This document shows, one piece after another, positions 18,904 to 30,732 of a stretch of DNA of 64,000 nucleotides; position 1 is the first letter of the stretch; every line of letters begins with the position of its first letter. The notes under the pieces are model-generated. The model worked only from the letters and a program-made list of their open reading frames with translations, was not told the origin of the DNA and did not search any database. Source of the stretch: Synaphobranchus kaupii (Eukaryota; Chordata; Actinopteri; Anguilliformes; Synaphobranchidae); contig CM056381.1 of NCBI GenBank assembly GCA_029718625.1, forward strand, positions 1,009,684-1,073,683, read 5' to 3'. A program made the translations under genes and the position numbers.

Positions 18904-21900
18904 ACACGTGTGTGCTTACAGTGCACTGGGACTGAATAAGGTAACTGCACACGCTGATGTGTGTGTTTAATGGGCGTGCCCTGATGATGTCTCACCCAGG
19001 TCACAGCCAATGACGGCCTCGCTACAGTCGGACGGGTTAACTAGCCAATGGGAGGCACTGCGCATTGCGGATATCTGGCGCTTTTAAACACTCCCTCTGC
19101 ACCATCTCGCATGCCATTCTAAAAAACATATTTCACATTAATTGTTACTGGTAGTGATTGTTGTTGTCATGGAGACAAAAAAAAATTACCCACTGTACTG
19201 TGGTGGTAAAATTTTTATAAAGAAATTGCTGACGTGGTGCATACCTGCAGCTAATTACTGGCTGTCTAATGTCAAATACTTATAAAAATGGAATGTTTGC
19301 AGAACTTAATTTGGGGGGGGGGGGGGGGGGAAATCTGATTTGCATTGGAAACATATTTCTCACACGAATATGAAATTATAATTCTGCTCTTTTTCCAGTT
19401 TGGTTATATATATTTTTCAGTGTTGAACTACTGTGGAGTCTTATGCAGAGTGTTCTTGTGTGTTAGTTGTGAACTCTTAACCCTGTATGGTGTAAGATGA
19501 CAAATATATACGCCACTGTTTGAGTGTTTTTCTCCCCACTGGGGAGTTTTTACCTCATTTGCTTTTTGGGGGTGCAGGCCTGATTTTTGCTGGATTTTCC
19601 TTCTGTTTCTCTGTACAGCGTCTTTGAGACAGTTCTCTGTAAAAAGCGCTATTCAAATAAAATTTAATTGAATTGGTTGAATTAAATTGAAATATGTGAT
19701 TAGAATGTTCTTAACTGAACATTCTAATGCTGTGTGATGTAACAATCACAATTGAGTTCTAGAACACTGCCTTAGAATTTTGAAAAATCATTCCAGAAAA
19801 CCTACTCTCCACCGGGTTGTATGCTGAGACAGCGATGCTCACTCCTGGGGCACAAACTTATAAATGTTTCTCAACGTATTTGTTTGCAGAGTAAACTTAC
19901 CAGTCCATCACATGCCTGATATTCAAATTAAATTTTGCACATTTTTACACAGACAAAAGTTATACCCACATCATGTTCCTCTGTATCTGTTTAGTATATT
20001 TGGCAGAGACATGCTCTGTTTAGCAAATAAAATTATTGAAACCTTGTTGCCATAGAGATGTTGAAAAATCTAGGCTCTGCTTGCATACTGTATGAGAGTC
20101 AGTTAAAAAGCAGATCTTATTTTTCCTGCTAAAGAGCAGTCTCAATAGAATAATCATTTTAGTAAAAAAATAAAATACTGATTCATAGAAGAATTGTTTT
20201 AGGAAAAAAAATAAAAATAATTCCCCAGTATACTGCTTGAAGCAATATTTAATTTACTTTTTTTGTCTCGATATGCTTGCTGTAATCAGAGCCATAGACA
20301 GTGTTGCAGGTCACCATTATGAAGCAGTCCACTATTGTAGCGGCTAATGCTAATAGGCTTGTATTAGTAATGAACACGACAGCGCCAACTCTCAAAATGA
20401 GGTCACACAGGTTTACAGGCATTTCCTGAGACTGGACCGCACTTTTCCTGCTCTGCACTGCAGGCAAACGTGAGACTTTCCAAACTTCCTCAGCTTCCCT
20501 ACAAAAGCTTCCCCAGTTTTGAAATTGTCAAACCAATAACAGCTGCTGATTACCCTTTCCATTCATACCCTTCTGTGGAGTCTATTATCTGAGGCAGGAA
20601 CATGCATTTCCCTGAGTGACCTATAGTCTCTCTCACTGATGTGGTCATGATGGGGTGCAAACACACTATAGGGGTACACTGGGGATCCCTTAACAACACT
20701 GAGCTCATAAAGGGTCAAGCTTAGAGCACACGGGTGTTGCTGCGAGAGGGTACTGTGCTCTACCTGGACTGCAGGTGTACCTGGGGGTGTGTATGAGGTG
20801 CTGTGCTATAAGCCTACATGGACTGCAGGTGTACCTGGGGGGGTGTTTGAGGTGCTGTGCTATAAGCCTACCTGGGCTGCAGGTGTACCTGGGGGTGTGT
20901 ATGAGGTGCTGTGCTATAAGCCTACATGGACTGCAGGTGTACCTGAGGGTGTGTATGAGGTGCTGTGCTATAAGCCTACCTGGACTGCAGGTGTACCTGG
21001 GGGGGTGTTTGAGGTGCTGTGCTATAAGCCTACCTGGGCTGCAGGTGTACCTGGGGGTGTGTATGAGGTGCTGTGCTATAAGCCTACATGGACTGCAGGT
21101 GTACCTAGGGGTGTGTATGAGGTGCTGTGCTATAAGCCTACCTGGGCTGCAGGTGTACCTAGGGGTGTGTATGAGGTGCTGTGCTATAAGCCTACCTGGA
21201 CTGCAGGTGTACCTGGGGGTGTGTTTGAGGTGCTGTGCTATAAGCCTACCTGGGCTGCAGGTGTACCTGGGGGTGTGTTTTAGTTACCTGGGCCGAAGGT
21301 GAAGTCGCTCATGATGTCGAAGGGCTGTATCTGGATGTCGGACATGGAGACGGTCACCCCTTTCTGGTGGTCAGTGGAGATCAGGGTCAGGGTCTGTGTG
21401 GCCTGGCACTCATAGGAGCGCCCGGCTGGGGTCACCAACGCTGACAGACGGTGCGTGCTGGCTGTGTGCTTCCCCGCTAAAAAAAAAAAAAAAAGACGCA
21501 CATGCGCACAGATAAGAACCGAAGTTTATCACAGTTCAACGTGGGTTTTTTTATTTTTATTTTTATTTATTTTCTTGGAGGTGGAGGGGTTGTTGTGTCA
21601 TTGTCCATTTACAGACCCATCCCAAAGTTTTACTAACAGCAGATAGTACTACCAACCAACTCAGTAAACGAGCGAGCACTGATCTCTCTCCAAGCAGCAA
21701 AATCTCATACACGGCTTTCATAATTACACGGCCTGAAGCAAGCGAGCATTCTGTGGTGATAAATATGATGAATGATCAAATATGAGTATATATTTGTACG
21801 TCTATGATTGAACAGAAAGGCATATAGTGTCACGCTGATGTGATGAAACGCGTAGCGACTTTTTCTGAGCCTTTTTGTACTTCAGGTAGGACATGAAATA

Positions 21901-24306
21901 ACTAACGTTTAATTGAATTTTAATTATACACTCCCCTTCAATTTAAAATTGTATTGCTTCGCCTCGAGTAATATCGAATTAATAATGACTAGCCTTCATG
22001 TTTTTGTTTAGTTTTCAGCAATTAAGTGTCTATCTCAATAGCTCTCATCGTCCACATGGATTACAGTTAATGGTTCCGTCATCCTGGAGTTTCTGGTCTC
22101 CGCAAATAAAACCAAAACAATTTAATCATCCACGACAATAGTATGTACGCAGCCATTGACCAAATGACTGCTTAATTCCGGTAGATGTCTATATAGTCGC
22201 CAAAATGTTTTAATTGGTGTTATTTAAAAAATGACGTGTTTTTCTGATTTGGTGCATACGTACATAAGTATACGAACAACTTTAATATTATGTAAATATC
22301 ACGATTGAGATTTGTTTAAAAATACTGTAAATGAATCACAATGATTACTGTAACTATGTTTTTAGGTGGATATCCTTGATTAAGTGGATGGATTTACAAC
22401 AAACAGCATCAGGGTCAAGGGTATAATATTATTATTATTATTATTATTAATAATACTAAACAACTGTAGGCTATTTATGATGTATAATAATATTAATATG
22501 TGTGTAATTGAATCAGTCATAATATTATGTAGATTATATATAACCGAATTATTCTTATTCTCTCTCTTGAAAAATAAAATATTTAAGTTAATAATGAGGA
22601 AAATGTGGCGCACTTAGTCTCGGTTAATTGTTGCACCAGTCAGCAGTGTTGTGTGTTGCTCCGTGCTGTATTTTTCTCTAGTGTTTTACATAATACTTAC
22701 GGTTGTATGCATTGATGAACTGTGTCGCTTCAGAGGTATCATAACTCAGCTGAACCTTGCTGATCTTCCATATATCGTTTCCTTTTGACAGGTTATGTAC
22801 CTCCTGAAAAGAATCACACGAATCAAATAAAATGTTAAATAATCTTTAAATGTGCTTTCTGCTGCTAGTACTTAAAAAAAATCAGTTCAGGCGCCTGTGT
22901 GGGCGTTTAAGTCCAAATTAAATTTAGACCGCCCCACACAAGAACAAAAAGCCAGATTCCTTCCACGGAGTGGTTGCCTTTTAATCCAGTCTTTTAAAAA
23001 TAAAAAATCTACAAGGCATTACCGTCTCCCCCCACCTTAATGAAGAAGATTCGAAAGGTGTAGGCGTCGTTTATCCATGATATCTGCAGGTCCGCTTCCG
23101 TGTTCCCGCAATTCCCCTCGATCTCCGCGCCACGGGGCAGCGCGAGCGAAGCTTGCTCCGTAATCAGCTTATAACAAAAGGAAGAAAAACACAGAAACAA
23201 TAAATCTTTAACCTTTATTCACTCTGAAGTATGTTTAATGTACCCCTGATATTCGCACCGAGTAGCGATTTCCCGTTGTTTTTTAGGTTTGATCTCGTGG
23301 CCACATTAAATTTTCAGCGTTAGTGTTACTCCATAAGTTTTCTCGTGTCTTCTACCCAAATCCATTTTTTTGTTGACTATAGGATGTTGCTGCATTTCAT
23401 GCAACTTGCATGAATGAAAATATCATGGTATCATCCACTGGGCTCATTTTTGTAGATTGTGCATTATATCTATAAATGCATGCGAACATCACTTTGAAAT
23501 TACTACAGTCTATTTTATTCCTTGAGTCAATTTGACAATGATTCTCAAGTAACGTTAATAAGGAAACATTAAATGGTTATTATTTATGTGGAAGACCGTT
23601 CTCGCTGATGTTACAACACTGGCAGCATTAGTGCCCCGAGAAAACCAAAAAACACAAAGGGGAAATAAAGGAATCCAGATGCTTACATCGATACCATTGA
23701 GTGCGAGGACATCGTATGGAACAAGGAATCTGACCGCAAACTCAGCCATTAAGCAAGTGGTTCCGTTTTCCCGCACCACGAATATGTCTTTGTCCGGGTT
23801 TGTAGACAACCCGGAGAGGTTTTCAACTTCTTGCTCTGCCAATATGCGAGACAGAAAACCTGTGGGCAGGGACGTAAAGTTTATGTGACCAATTAAACAA
23901 TAATCATTTATTTCAAAAATGTTTTAAAAATACTTTAAAGTTGTGTAAAATGAATGGGCCTGTTAGCGGCAAGATATAACAGTGCTCATATGCTGATATT
24001 ACTACGACTAGTACTACCACTACTTGAATAGTAGTAATAAAATCATCTTTTTTATTTTAGTGTTGTAGGCTGCTTTACATTATGAATTCTTACTACGTAT
24101 TCTCTCTATATTAAGTCGAGATTGTAGTGGGAAATGCCTCTGGAGTGTCTAGTGTCTAGTTTGATAAAGGCATTGCGTGCATGAAGCCACTCTCAGACTG
24201 CAGCAGTACTACAGTGTGGAACCAAAACGTGCCACTTACTGAAAAGAACAAATGTTAACCGCTGTACTCCGGTACTGTCCAAGGTCCTGAATCCGATGCC
24301 CTCCAT
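14603..24306 (-). CDS. lamp5: lamp5: lysosome-associated membrane glycoprotein 5, complete coding region
   Basis: Type I membrane glycoprotein of the LAMP family (BAD-LAMP), found in endosomal and synaptic vesicle membranes of neurons in mammals. Six coding exons, in transcript order: 24240-24306, 23687-23859, 23036-23167, 22701-22803, 21288-21476 and 14603-14778. They total 840 nt, 279 residues, against 280 in human as remembered. Seen: a hydrophobic signal segment near residues 15-30, the family block [27 protein letters not shown] with an N-glycosylation NGT, the lumenal cysteines, [15 protein letters not shown], one membrane helix [19 protein letters not shown], and a short cytoplasmic tail ending DRSLYKNM. 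The start is the only ATG in frame ahead of the signal segment. All splice sites are GT/AG and phases agree. Its introns hold several minisatellites. Confidence 0.95.
14790..16912. repeat. 29-bp minisatellite, about 75 copies, lamp5 intron
   Basis: The unit is ACACCCCCAAACCTCACACC followed by CCGTTACAG, with shorter 25-bp GTTAGACA variants common after 16010. On the sense (minus) strand of lamp5 it is G-rich, with GGGGTGTGAGGTTTGGGGG in nearly every unit. Confidence 0.96.
16913..17770. other. lamp5 intron with poly-C and GT/GC microsatellite
   Basis: A C-run of about 24 bases is at 17043-17066 and a GTGTGCGTGTGC-type microsatellite at 17410-17533. The rest is unique sequence without a recognised element. 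Confidence 0.6.
17785..18010. repeat. CA microsatellite with ACTACTAAC interruptions
   Basis: A long (AC)n tract broken four times by ACTACTAAC, which itself repeats with the flanking CA tract, so the array is a compound microsatellite. Confidence 0.95.
18257..18545. repeat. 33-bp degenerate minisatellite, about 8 copies
   Basis: The unit is ACCCAGCACAACCAGGGAAA followed by CCATCCCAAATGT. Copies diverge toward the right edge (AGGCAAAGCCAGTGAAAGC). It lies in a lamp5 intron. Confidence 0.85.
18824..18912. repeat. GT/GTGC microsatellite
   Basis: TGTGTGCGTGTGCGTG units followed by a pure (TG)n tract. Confidence 0.9.
18913..20760. other. lamp5 intron with a LINE 3' tail
   Basis: A G-run lies at 19313-19330. 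Around 19530-19680 the sequence CTTTGAGACAGTTCTCTGTA then AAAAAGCGCTATTCAAATAA, followed by ATTGAATTG repeats, looks like the 3' end of an L2/CR1-type fish LINE. No LINE coding sequence is present. Nothing else was recognised. Confidence 0.45.
20763..21284. repeat. 54-bp minisatellite touching the lamp5 exon 5 donor
   Basis: Nine to ten copies of GCAGGTGTACCTGGGGGTGT followed by GTATGAGGTGCTGTGC and TATAAGCCTACNTGG. Because 54 is divisible by 3, both plus-strand frames stay open; they are not genes. Each unit carries, on the lamp5 sense strand, a CCAGGTACAC donor-like sequence. Confidence 0.94.
21288..21476 (-). CDS. lamp5: lamp5 exon 5
   Basis: A T-rich acceptor (plus-strand A-run at 21479-21494) and donor GTAACT. 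It codes [20 protein letters not shown] through [15 protein letters not shown] 54-bp minisatellite ends within about 5 bp of the donor. Confidence 0.93.
21477..22700. other. lamp5 intron, unique sequence
   Basis: An A-run (21479-21494) serves as the acceptor tract of exon 5 on the minus strand. An ATT microsatellite is at 22423-22449. No element was recognised. Confidence 0.45.
22701..22803 (-). CDS. lamp5: lamp5 exon 4
   Basis: The acceptor is CTTTTCAG and the donor GTAAGT. It codes [20 protein letters not shown] and on to INAYN; it holds an NLS sequon. Confidence 0.9.
23036..23167 (-). CDS. lamp5: lamp5 exon 3
   Basis: 44 codons from [10 protein letters not shown] to FRIFFIK, with donor GTGGGG. 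It contains [10 protein letters not shown] and the family tryptophan. Confidence 0.93.
23687..23859 (-). CDS. lamp5: lamp5 exon 2
   Basis: The acceptor is CTGCCCACAG and the donor GTAAGC. It codes [20 protein letters not shown] and on to ALNGID, including the conserved NGT sequon and cysteine. Confidence 0.93.
24240..24306 (-). CDS. lamp5: lamp5 exon 1: start and signal segment
   Basis: The ATG is at 24304-24306. Its 22 codons plus one base end in RLTFVLF before the donor GTAAGT. The GTF-rich hydrophobic end continues as SFLSRILA in exon 2. Confidence 0.85.
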
Positions 24307-25390
24307 AATTCAGTCGAATAGCTTCCGAAGATCTGATGTTGGCGTCTTTTAGATTTAAAAAAAATCCTCCACAAGAAACGGACAGCTATGGTTTCCGCTC
24401 AGTGTCGAATGGTCACGCTCACAACATTGCGTATGCAGCAACTGCACAGGTATACGTGCGGTAGCATCCAGCCCACGTTCGCAGCGGTTTACTCGTCTTT
24501 CTCGATACGGCCAGGAAGCGCCCAGGCACGTCTCCCTCTTAAAGATGGGAAGAAATTATTTAGGAACACGTTTAAACCAGGGAGCTGGATGCTGTCCCTG
24601 CTCGTGCCCACGGAAGAGACGCCTAATAAGGGACTGCGACGTGGCTCGAGGTAGTACACGACTCGCGCGGAGGGAAGTTCCTAAGTTGTTCGCACGACGA
24701 GTGCCGGCACTCTAGTCCCGCAATGCTGTTATTTTCGTGCCTGCCATTGCAGCCGTGATGACTGTAACCCTCGTTACCCTCCGCTTCTGTGCAAGGTTGC
24801 AGCTGTTAGTGCGCGTGGTTGTGCTCCCGACGCGGCGCTCTAATGTGTGAGCTCAGCCGTGGGAAGTCAAAGCTGCGACCAACCACGTCGATACAGCCCA
24901 AGCTGTCATTTAAAACGGGACACTTTCAATAATGCTGCGTTTGTGCTCTGCCATTCCATCATCATATTGGTCTAAACTGAAGGCATTTTTAGAAAATAAA
25001 ACACACACGTTATGTACCCCCCCCCCCCCTCCCCCCCCCCTCCGAAAATGGCTACTAGGCTATTACTGTTACGGAATTAACTGAAATGTGTCAATAAACC
25101 AAAAAAAAATACATGAAAATAATCACGCACATTTTACTCGGTGTCCTTGTTCTGAACACGGGGCATTACTGAAACAGCGCGAGCAATTATTACACAAGTC
25201 CAGAAAAGCAGCGGGCACGATGCGGTGTTTCTGTCATTTAACTTTGCTCCCTCAGTCAGTCACGTGGCAGCACTTTGAGAGTAGCAAGAGAGTCTGTGAC
25301 GTCTCCGTGTCACTCCATTCGAAATATTTAAGATATGTCAAGTATTTAGACAAACACACACACACAGAATGCGTGATTAAGATATTAAAA
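24307..25390. other. lamp5 upstream region
   Basis: Contains the lamp5 5' UTR and promoter on the minus strand; no TATA box is obvious near the ATG. C-runs lie at 25017-25040. The plus-strand ORFs at 24388-24654 and 25088-25417 have no recognisable domain. Confidence 0.4.
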
Positions 25391-26100
25391 CGAGGTTTCC
25401 TCCATTTTATTTCTTAATTTTAGATCAAAAACAGACATGACAAAATAATGGGTACAGTCGAAAGATAAATGCAGTGTTTCATCATTTAAATAAATGAATA
25501 TAACTTTCCGTATCAACTCTATCCGTTAAGATTGACTGTTTGTCTTGGGGATAAGAGAAATACACATTTTCTGAAATTCAAAGAAGGCAGAAACATTCCC
25601 CTTAAAGAAAATAGATAATAATACTATATAGCCTACATTTGTGCACGGGACACATTGCCTCTAACAAACACTGCAGTAAGGAAAGGACACTTCAGCTGTC
25701 GACAGTTTTTTTTCTTCTGGCTGATTAGACTTGTGAAATCTAATGAGAGGTCTGTGAATTCAAACTGACTTAGCTGCAAGCGCGCAGGAGAGATTCAAAA
25801 GGTGAGCCGAGAGATGCATTGCGTCGTTCAGTGAAACACTGCAAACCGCAATGAGAAGTGGCGAACAGCCAATTGCACTCTTACAAGCGGACGCGCTCAA
25901 ACTCGTCTCCCAAGTAATGCTGTCGCAAGCAAACCTATTTACAGGTTAATGTGCACATTTGGAGAATAAGGCTGTTGTCCACACTGCGATTAAAATATCC
26001 GTCAGATAAGCAGGATTCCCAGGGCCCCTGTTTAGTTTGTGCCTCCACCATTGCATGCAGGATTGTTTGTATTGGATGTTTTCATTGGCTAAAAACTCAG
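25391..26100 (-). other. probable ankrd63 3' UTR
   Basis: No ORF. A minus-strand AATAAA (plus TTTATT near 25396) lies about 700 bp past the stop and could end the transcript. Confidence 0.4.
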
Positions 26101-27627
26101 TCAAGATGGATTCATTTTAACGTGAAAGTCGAATTCGCATTTCACAGCGCTGATGCTGTCGATACTGGGCTTGCTTCCCACCTGAGGGTGTCTCTTGACC
26201 AGGGTAAAAGTCTCGGATTTCGGCATCCCTGGCTCTGTCAACTCGGGACTTCCGGAGGGTGTGCCGCCGGACCCATCCCCACTCAGGTCTTTCACTGACT
26301 TTTTTAACTCTGGAAAAGTGAACCGCCGCAACAGTTTGTTTCCCAGGATGGTGAAGCTCGTGGGCGCCCCCGGTGCAGCAGTGGCAGGCGTTTTTGATTT
26401 GCGTAAGGGCATCAGCGCGCGGTCAGGTGGCGCGGGACTGAGGACACTTGTAGGCAAACTGCTCCGTTTCTGATAATAGTTGTCGTGAAATCGACGGATA
26501 CCGAAGTCCATGGCATTTTTCTTCGGTTTTTCACGTTTTGTTTCTTGTTTCCCACATTTTGGTCCCAGAATAGGAGTTAACAAAACTCCGAGAGGGCTGT
26601 CCAGTGGAGTGGTGGAGCCTCCGGTACATGTCGATGCGCGGCGACGATTTGATGCGTTTTTAGCGGGCCGTGGTGAGAACAGCACTGGGAATTGGTTATC
26701 AGAGCATCTAGATAAAGGGGCTAAATGACTATAATCGTGTCTGCTATTTTCCCCTAATGCCTTTTTTCTGATATTGTGTTGGCCATGAAAGGACCGGGTG
26801 TGAAGTTTTAGAGCAGGGACGCCTGGCGTTGCGGGGGCAACATCGCACTCTCTCTCAATCTCCTCTATTGAATCCATGGACTGTATTCGACTGCGTAAAA
26901 CCGAAGACTTTCTTCGACCCGAAGTTCCTGCAAGGGAATCCTCTCCCGACCTCGCAGCGTTCGCACCCTTTGGACAAAAGTGTCTTTGGCTCTGGGCAGG
27001 ATTTCCCTCCGCTGCGTCCGATGACTTTTTCCCAAGGCTATCTTCGCCTTCATTACTGTCGGAATCTCTCAAGGCATTATAGTGGCTTTTCTTTGCTTTA
27101 CTTGTGAGGGCGAATAAACAGTCTCTGTGTCCCAGATACTTCGCCACTTCCACTGCCGAGTTGCCAACTTTGTTTTGTCGGTCAATCTGCAGACCCAGCC
27201 TCTTGAACGCCCTCACCAAAAAATCCACTACTGACGAATGGCCAGCCACAGAGGCGTACATCAAGGCGGTGTTCCCCCAATTGTCCACTAACTCTGGGTT
27301 GGCATTGTTCTGAACCAGCACCTTCACTGCGTCCAAGTGACCGTTTTCACAGGCGTAACTCAGAGCGGTGCGCCCGAGCTCATCTTGACGGTTGACGCTA
27401 GCGCCGCGCTGCAACAGAAGGCTCATGAACTTGGATCTGGCCTGCGAGTCGGACAGGAGGACGGCTGTGATGAGCGGAGTGGTGGCTCCCTCGGTTGTCG
27501 AGTCTATAATTTTAGTGTCCAGAGCATCGAGAATGAATCGAGCCAGATGGACCTTATCATTTGACATGGCTTCTAGGAGAATCTTTGCTCCCGTTTGTCC
27601 GCTACCTTTTTCAGAGAGTTTAAGCAT
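26101..27627 (-). CDS. ankrd63: ankrd63-like: ankyrin repeat domain-containing protein 63, intronless
   Basis: A single uninterrupted 508-codon ORF. The N-terminus MLKLSEKGSG and the block KVHLARFILDALDTKIID match ANKRD63, a poorly characterised brain-enriched ankyrin protein that is also intronless in mammals. Ankyrin repeats lie at about residues 15-45, 49-80, 84-115, 117-150 and 152-180; the clearest are DELGRTALSYACENGHLDAV and WGNTALMYASVAGHSSVVDF. From residue ~180 on it is low-complexity, serine- and lysine-rich and probably disordered, with a KLLRRFTFPELKKSVKDLSG patch near residue 440. It is longer than the ~380-residue human protein as remembered, mainly in this tail. A TATA box lies ~145 bp upstream of the ATG. 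ANKRD34 was considered, but its repeat sequence differs. Molecular function is not known. Confidence 0.85.
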   Translation of the reverse strand: MLKLSEKGSGQTGAKILLEAMSNDKVHLARFILDALDTKIIDSTTEGATTPLITAVLLSDSQARSKFMSLLLQRGASVNRQDELGRTALSYACENGHLDAVKVLVQNNANPELVDNWGNTALMYASVAGHSSVVDFLVRAFKRLGLQIDRQNKVGNSAVEVAKYLGHRDCLFALTSKAKKSHYNALRDSDSNEGEDSLGKKSSDAAEGNPAQSQRHFCPKGANAARSGEDSLAGTSGRRKSSVLRSRIQSMDSIEEIERECDVAPATPGVPALKLHTRSFHGQHNIRKKALGENSRHDYSHLAPLSRCSDNQFPVLFSPRPAKNASNRRRASTCTGGSTTPLDSPLGVLLTPILGPKCGKQETKREKPKKNAMDFGIRRFHDNYYQKRSSLPTSVLSPAPPDRALMPLRKSKTPATAAPGAPTSFTILGNKLLRRFTFPELKKSVKDLSGDGSGGTPSGSPELTEPGMPKSETFTLVKRHPQVGSKPSIDSISAVKCEFDFHVKMNPS

Positions 27628-27770
27628 GTTTTTAGGCGGTATTTTTCGAGATCACCGGTAAACGCGTGGACGACGAAGCGCTGTCTCAGCTGGGGAGCCG
27701 GTCTGTTAAACCTCTCTCTCTGCCAACCTGATGCTGATCGCATGGGTAAAATAGCCGACAATTCATCCTC

Positions 27771-27778
27771 TATTTATA
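27771..27778 (-). promoter_or_regulatory. TATA box of the ankrd63-like gene
   Basis: GTATAAATAG on the minus strand, ~145 bp upstream of the ATG at 27627, at a position that leaves a short 5' UTR. Confidence 0.55.
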
Positions 27779-29535
27779 CAAGCAAAGCTCTTCAGTTACC
27801 AGGACGACGCTAATATCATTAACATACTTTGTCCAGCTTCAAATCTCACTGTAATTGGTGTAATTATCATAAGGTTCTTCAGAGAGTGCAGCGACAAGAT
27901 GAGTGTCCTATGATGTTTATTCATTTAGTTCCCGCGATTGTGCTTATTTGGATCACTTTAAACAAAGACCACTGAGCTCTTGTTAGATCTTATTTTTTTC
28001 TTATTACGAATTATGATCGTTTCTGGTAACAAGTGAAATATTACTTGCCCACCGTCTTAGTTTAAAAAGGTTGCAGCGGCTCTGAACTCAAAGGCCTTGA
28101 ACGCACAACGGTTTAAAAAGCGTCTCCGAAGGGACAATTTTGTAAGCTGACTGTTCGCATCTCACCGACAAAACATTTACTATAGTCTATTAGGCCTAGC
28201 TACACGTTTCATTTTTATTGTGTACGTTAAAGACTTTGCATGTCCTCTCGGATTTTATTTAGTTTTTAGTTTGTGTCCACAGCTGTCAATTCTTTTGGGC
28301 TTATATAGCCTACTGGTATACTTGCTTGTAAAGCACTTTGCGATGGTTGATGAAAAGCGCTATATAAATTACATTAGTATCATTGTTAGGGAAGCAGTAT
28401 TGGTAATTATTATGAACGATGATGATGACAAAATAGTTGTATCAATTGTGAATGGCCATTAGGTTAAAAGGAAAGCCATGCAGACTTGGAAAGAAAACGT
28501 GATTTTGTGACGTAGGCTACATGTGTGTAAATATCCGCACGAAACCTCAAATCACAGCAGTATGTACGTGTAGTTATAAAATATCTATCAATGCAGCTCG
28601 CAGATTAATCCGTTTGGAACTGAGGACGGAAGTGAAGTCTAATACTAGCCGGGTGAGGCAGAGCGTGTTGTTTTCATTGGTCGGTCCCCCTTCGGGCACA
28701 GACAAGCTCATTAAAACACAGAGCTACACCACTACCAGGTGTGTCTTTATAATTCAAATCAACGGCCCATTTTATCGCAGGGTCAAACATAATTATTGAC
28801 TGTATTCTGCAGTTCTCAGTGTCTCCCTTGGAAAACATGCAGAATTTCACACAAAGCGCTCGGAAAAATTACCATTTTCCATCGATGTAAATTTAGCACA
28901 TCCATTAAACCAACATGAAACAGGAAAAAAAGCATTTATAGAAAAAAATAATTTTTTGTTTCATATCGGGAAAGTTGGCACCGAATCCTCTTGCAGGTGG
29001 TTATACTGCAGTACTGTTTCACTCACATCTTCCCTGTACAACGGGTATGTTTAGGTTTTTAATCCATTTAAACTTTATTTTATAGAGGTGGTACACGTCA
29101 TCCATTGGCCAGGGACCTGCGATTCATGTACACATTAGCCAATGACTAACAGAGCAGTTTTCCCACCTTTTCTTTATAGAAACTGAAAGATCATTTTAAC
29201 ATTTTCATCCAAAATAAACCCCATAAAGTATGGCTTGTATACATAAAATCCTTATTTTATATTTGGCAACAAGTTGATTGATGACTCTAGTTCCCTCTAG
29301 CAAGGGACACGTTCAGGAATCATGCAATTAGTATTAGTATTAGTGTTAATTACAGTATAATTAAGAAGCGGTTGTGCATTCCCCAGTTTTTTACAGTAAA
29401 TTTCATATTCCAAATGAGATGTTATTTATCCCTGACAGGGTGACTGAAATAAGCCACTGAGAAGCCAAGCTGCACTGCCCCTGGTCCTTAGTCTTACTAT
29501 CTCTGGTGTTAATATTTCCAGAGAATATAAACAGA
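27779..29535. other. intergenic, with a LINE tail fragment
   Basis: Near 28325-28380, TGTAAAGCACTTTGCGATGG then AAAAGCGCTATATAAATTAC resembles the 3' end of an L2/CR1-type LINE. Otherwise AT-rich unique sequence without a recognised gene. Confidence 0.4.
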
Positions 29536-29556
29536 AACATTGCATATTCAGTATTT

Positions 29557-29561
29557 CTCCC

Positions 29562-29623
<62 letters not shown>
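29557..29623. repeat. CT/TA compound microsatellite
   Basis: CCCTCTCTCT passes into (CT)n and then (AT)n. Confidence 0.9.
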
Positions 29624-29625
<2 letters not shown>

Positions 29626-29714
29626 TAAACATAAATACATTAATAGTGATATGTCTGATTTGGCTAATGTTACATTATTTGCTCACTATAGCACTAAGTA
29701 TTTAATACCATGTC

Positions 29715-30238
29715 TGAATGATGTTGCTAACGGTAATGCTGAATGATGTTGCTAGCGGTAATGGTTAATGATGTTGCTAACGGTAATGCTGAATGATGTT
29801 GCTAGCGGTAATGGTGAATGATGTTGCTAACGGTAATGCTGAATGATGTTGCTAACGGTAATGCTGAATGATGTTGCTAACGGTAATGCTGAATGATGTT
29901 GCTAACGGTAATGCTGAATGATGTTGCTAGCGGTAATGCTGAATGATGTTGCTAACGGTAATGCTGAATGATGTTGCTAGCGGTAATGGTGAATGATGTT
30001 GCTAACGGTAATGGTGAATGATGTTGCTAGCGGTAATGGTGAATGATGTTGCTAACGGTAATGGTGAATGATGTTGCTAGCGGTAATGGTGAATGATGTT
30101 GCTAGCGGTAATGCTGAATGATGTTGCTAACGGTAATGCTGAATGATGTTACTAGCGGTAATGCTGAATGATGTTGCTAACGGTAATGCTGAATGATGTA
30201 GGCAATGTAATGCTGAACGATGTTGCCAACTGTAATGT
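29715..30238. repeat. 25-bp minisatellite, about 21 copies
   Basis: The unit is CTGAATGATGTTGCTAACGG followed by TAATG. Two variant positions (AACGG/AGCGG and CTGAA/GTGAA) are mixed along the array. The last copies are diverged. Confidence 0.95.
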
Positions 30239-30695
30239 TGTACTTCCAAAGCGCTCTGCACTGTGAGTGTGAAGGCCCAGGGAACATTGGAGACTTATAA
30301 TTCATAACAGCTATGATTCATAACAGCTATGATTGAATCAATCAGTCAGTCATGAGTAAAGCGTCCCATTTTTACTTTTTGATTATTTATTGGTACATAT
30401 ACTATAAAACAGTATTAAAGTAGCAGGAGAACAACATTATTTCCGTTGCTAGAATTTCAACAATAACAATTATAAATACAAAAACACTCACATGATGTTC
30501 CTCACTGAGCTACACATTAAAATAAAAAGGAAAAACAAACTTGTTTAAAAGTAAAAGCAACAATATTTTGCAAAAATAATCTGCTTTTACAACTACATAG
30601 CAATGGTTACATGAGGTCTCACAACATAAAAACATACACATGTAAAGAATATTCTAATAAACTCTAATATATTCTTATACTACCTGCTATATTTT

Positions 30696-30732
<37 letters not shown>

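Noticed and set aside
17330..19010. ORFs of alternating H/T or V/C residues
   Set aside because: Translations of CA/GT microsatellites.
20775..21302. Repetitive cysteine-rich plus-strand ORFs with an 18-residue period
   Set aside because: Produced by a 54-bp minisatellite, whose length is a multiple of three; they lie in a lamp5 intron.
26195..27813. Several plus-strand ORFs of 60-92 codons
   Set aside because: They are antisense shadows of the ankrd63-like ORF.
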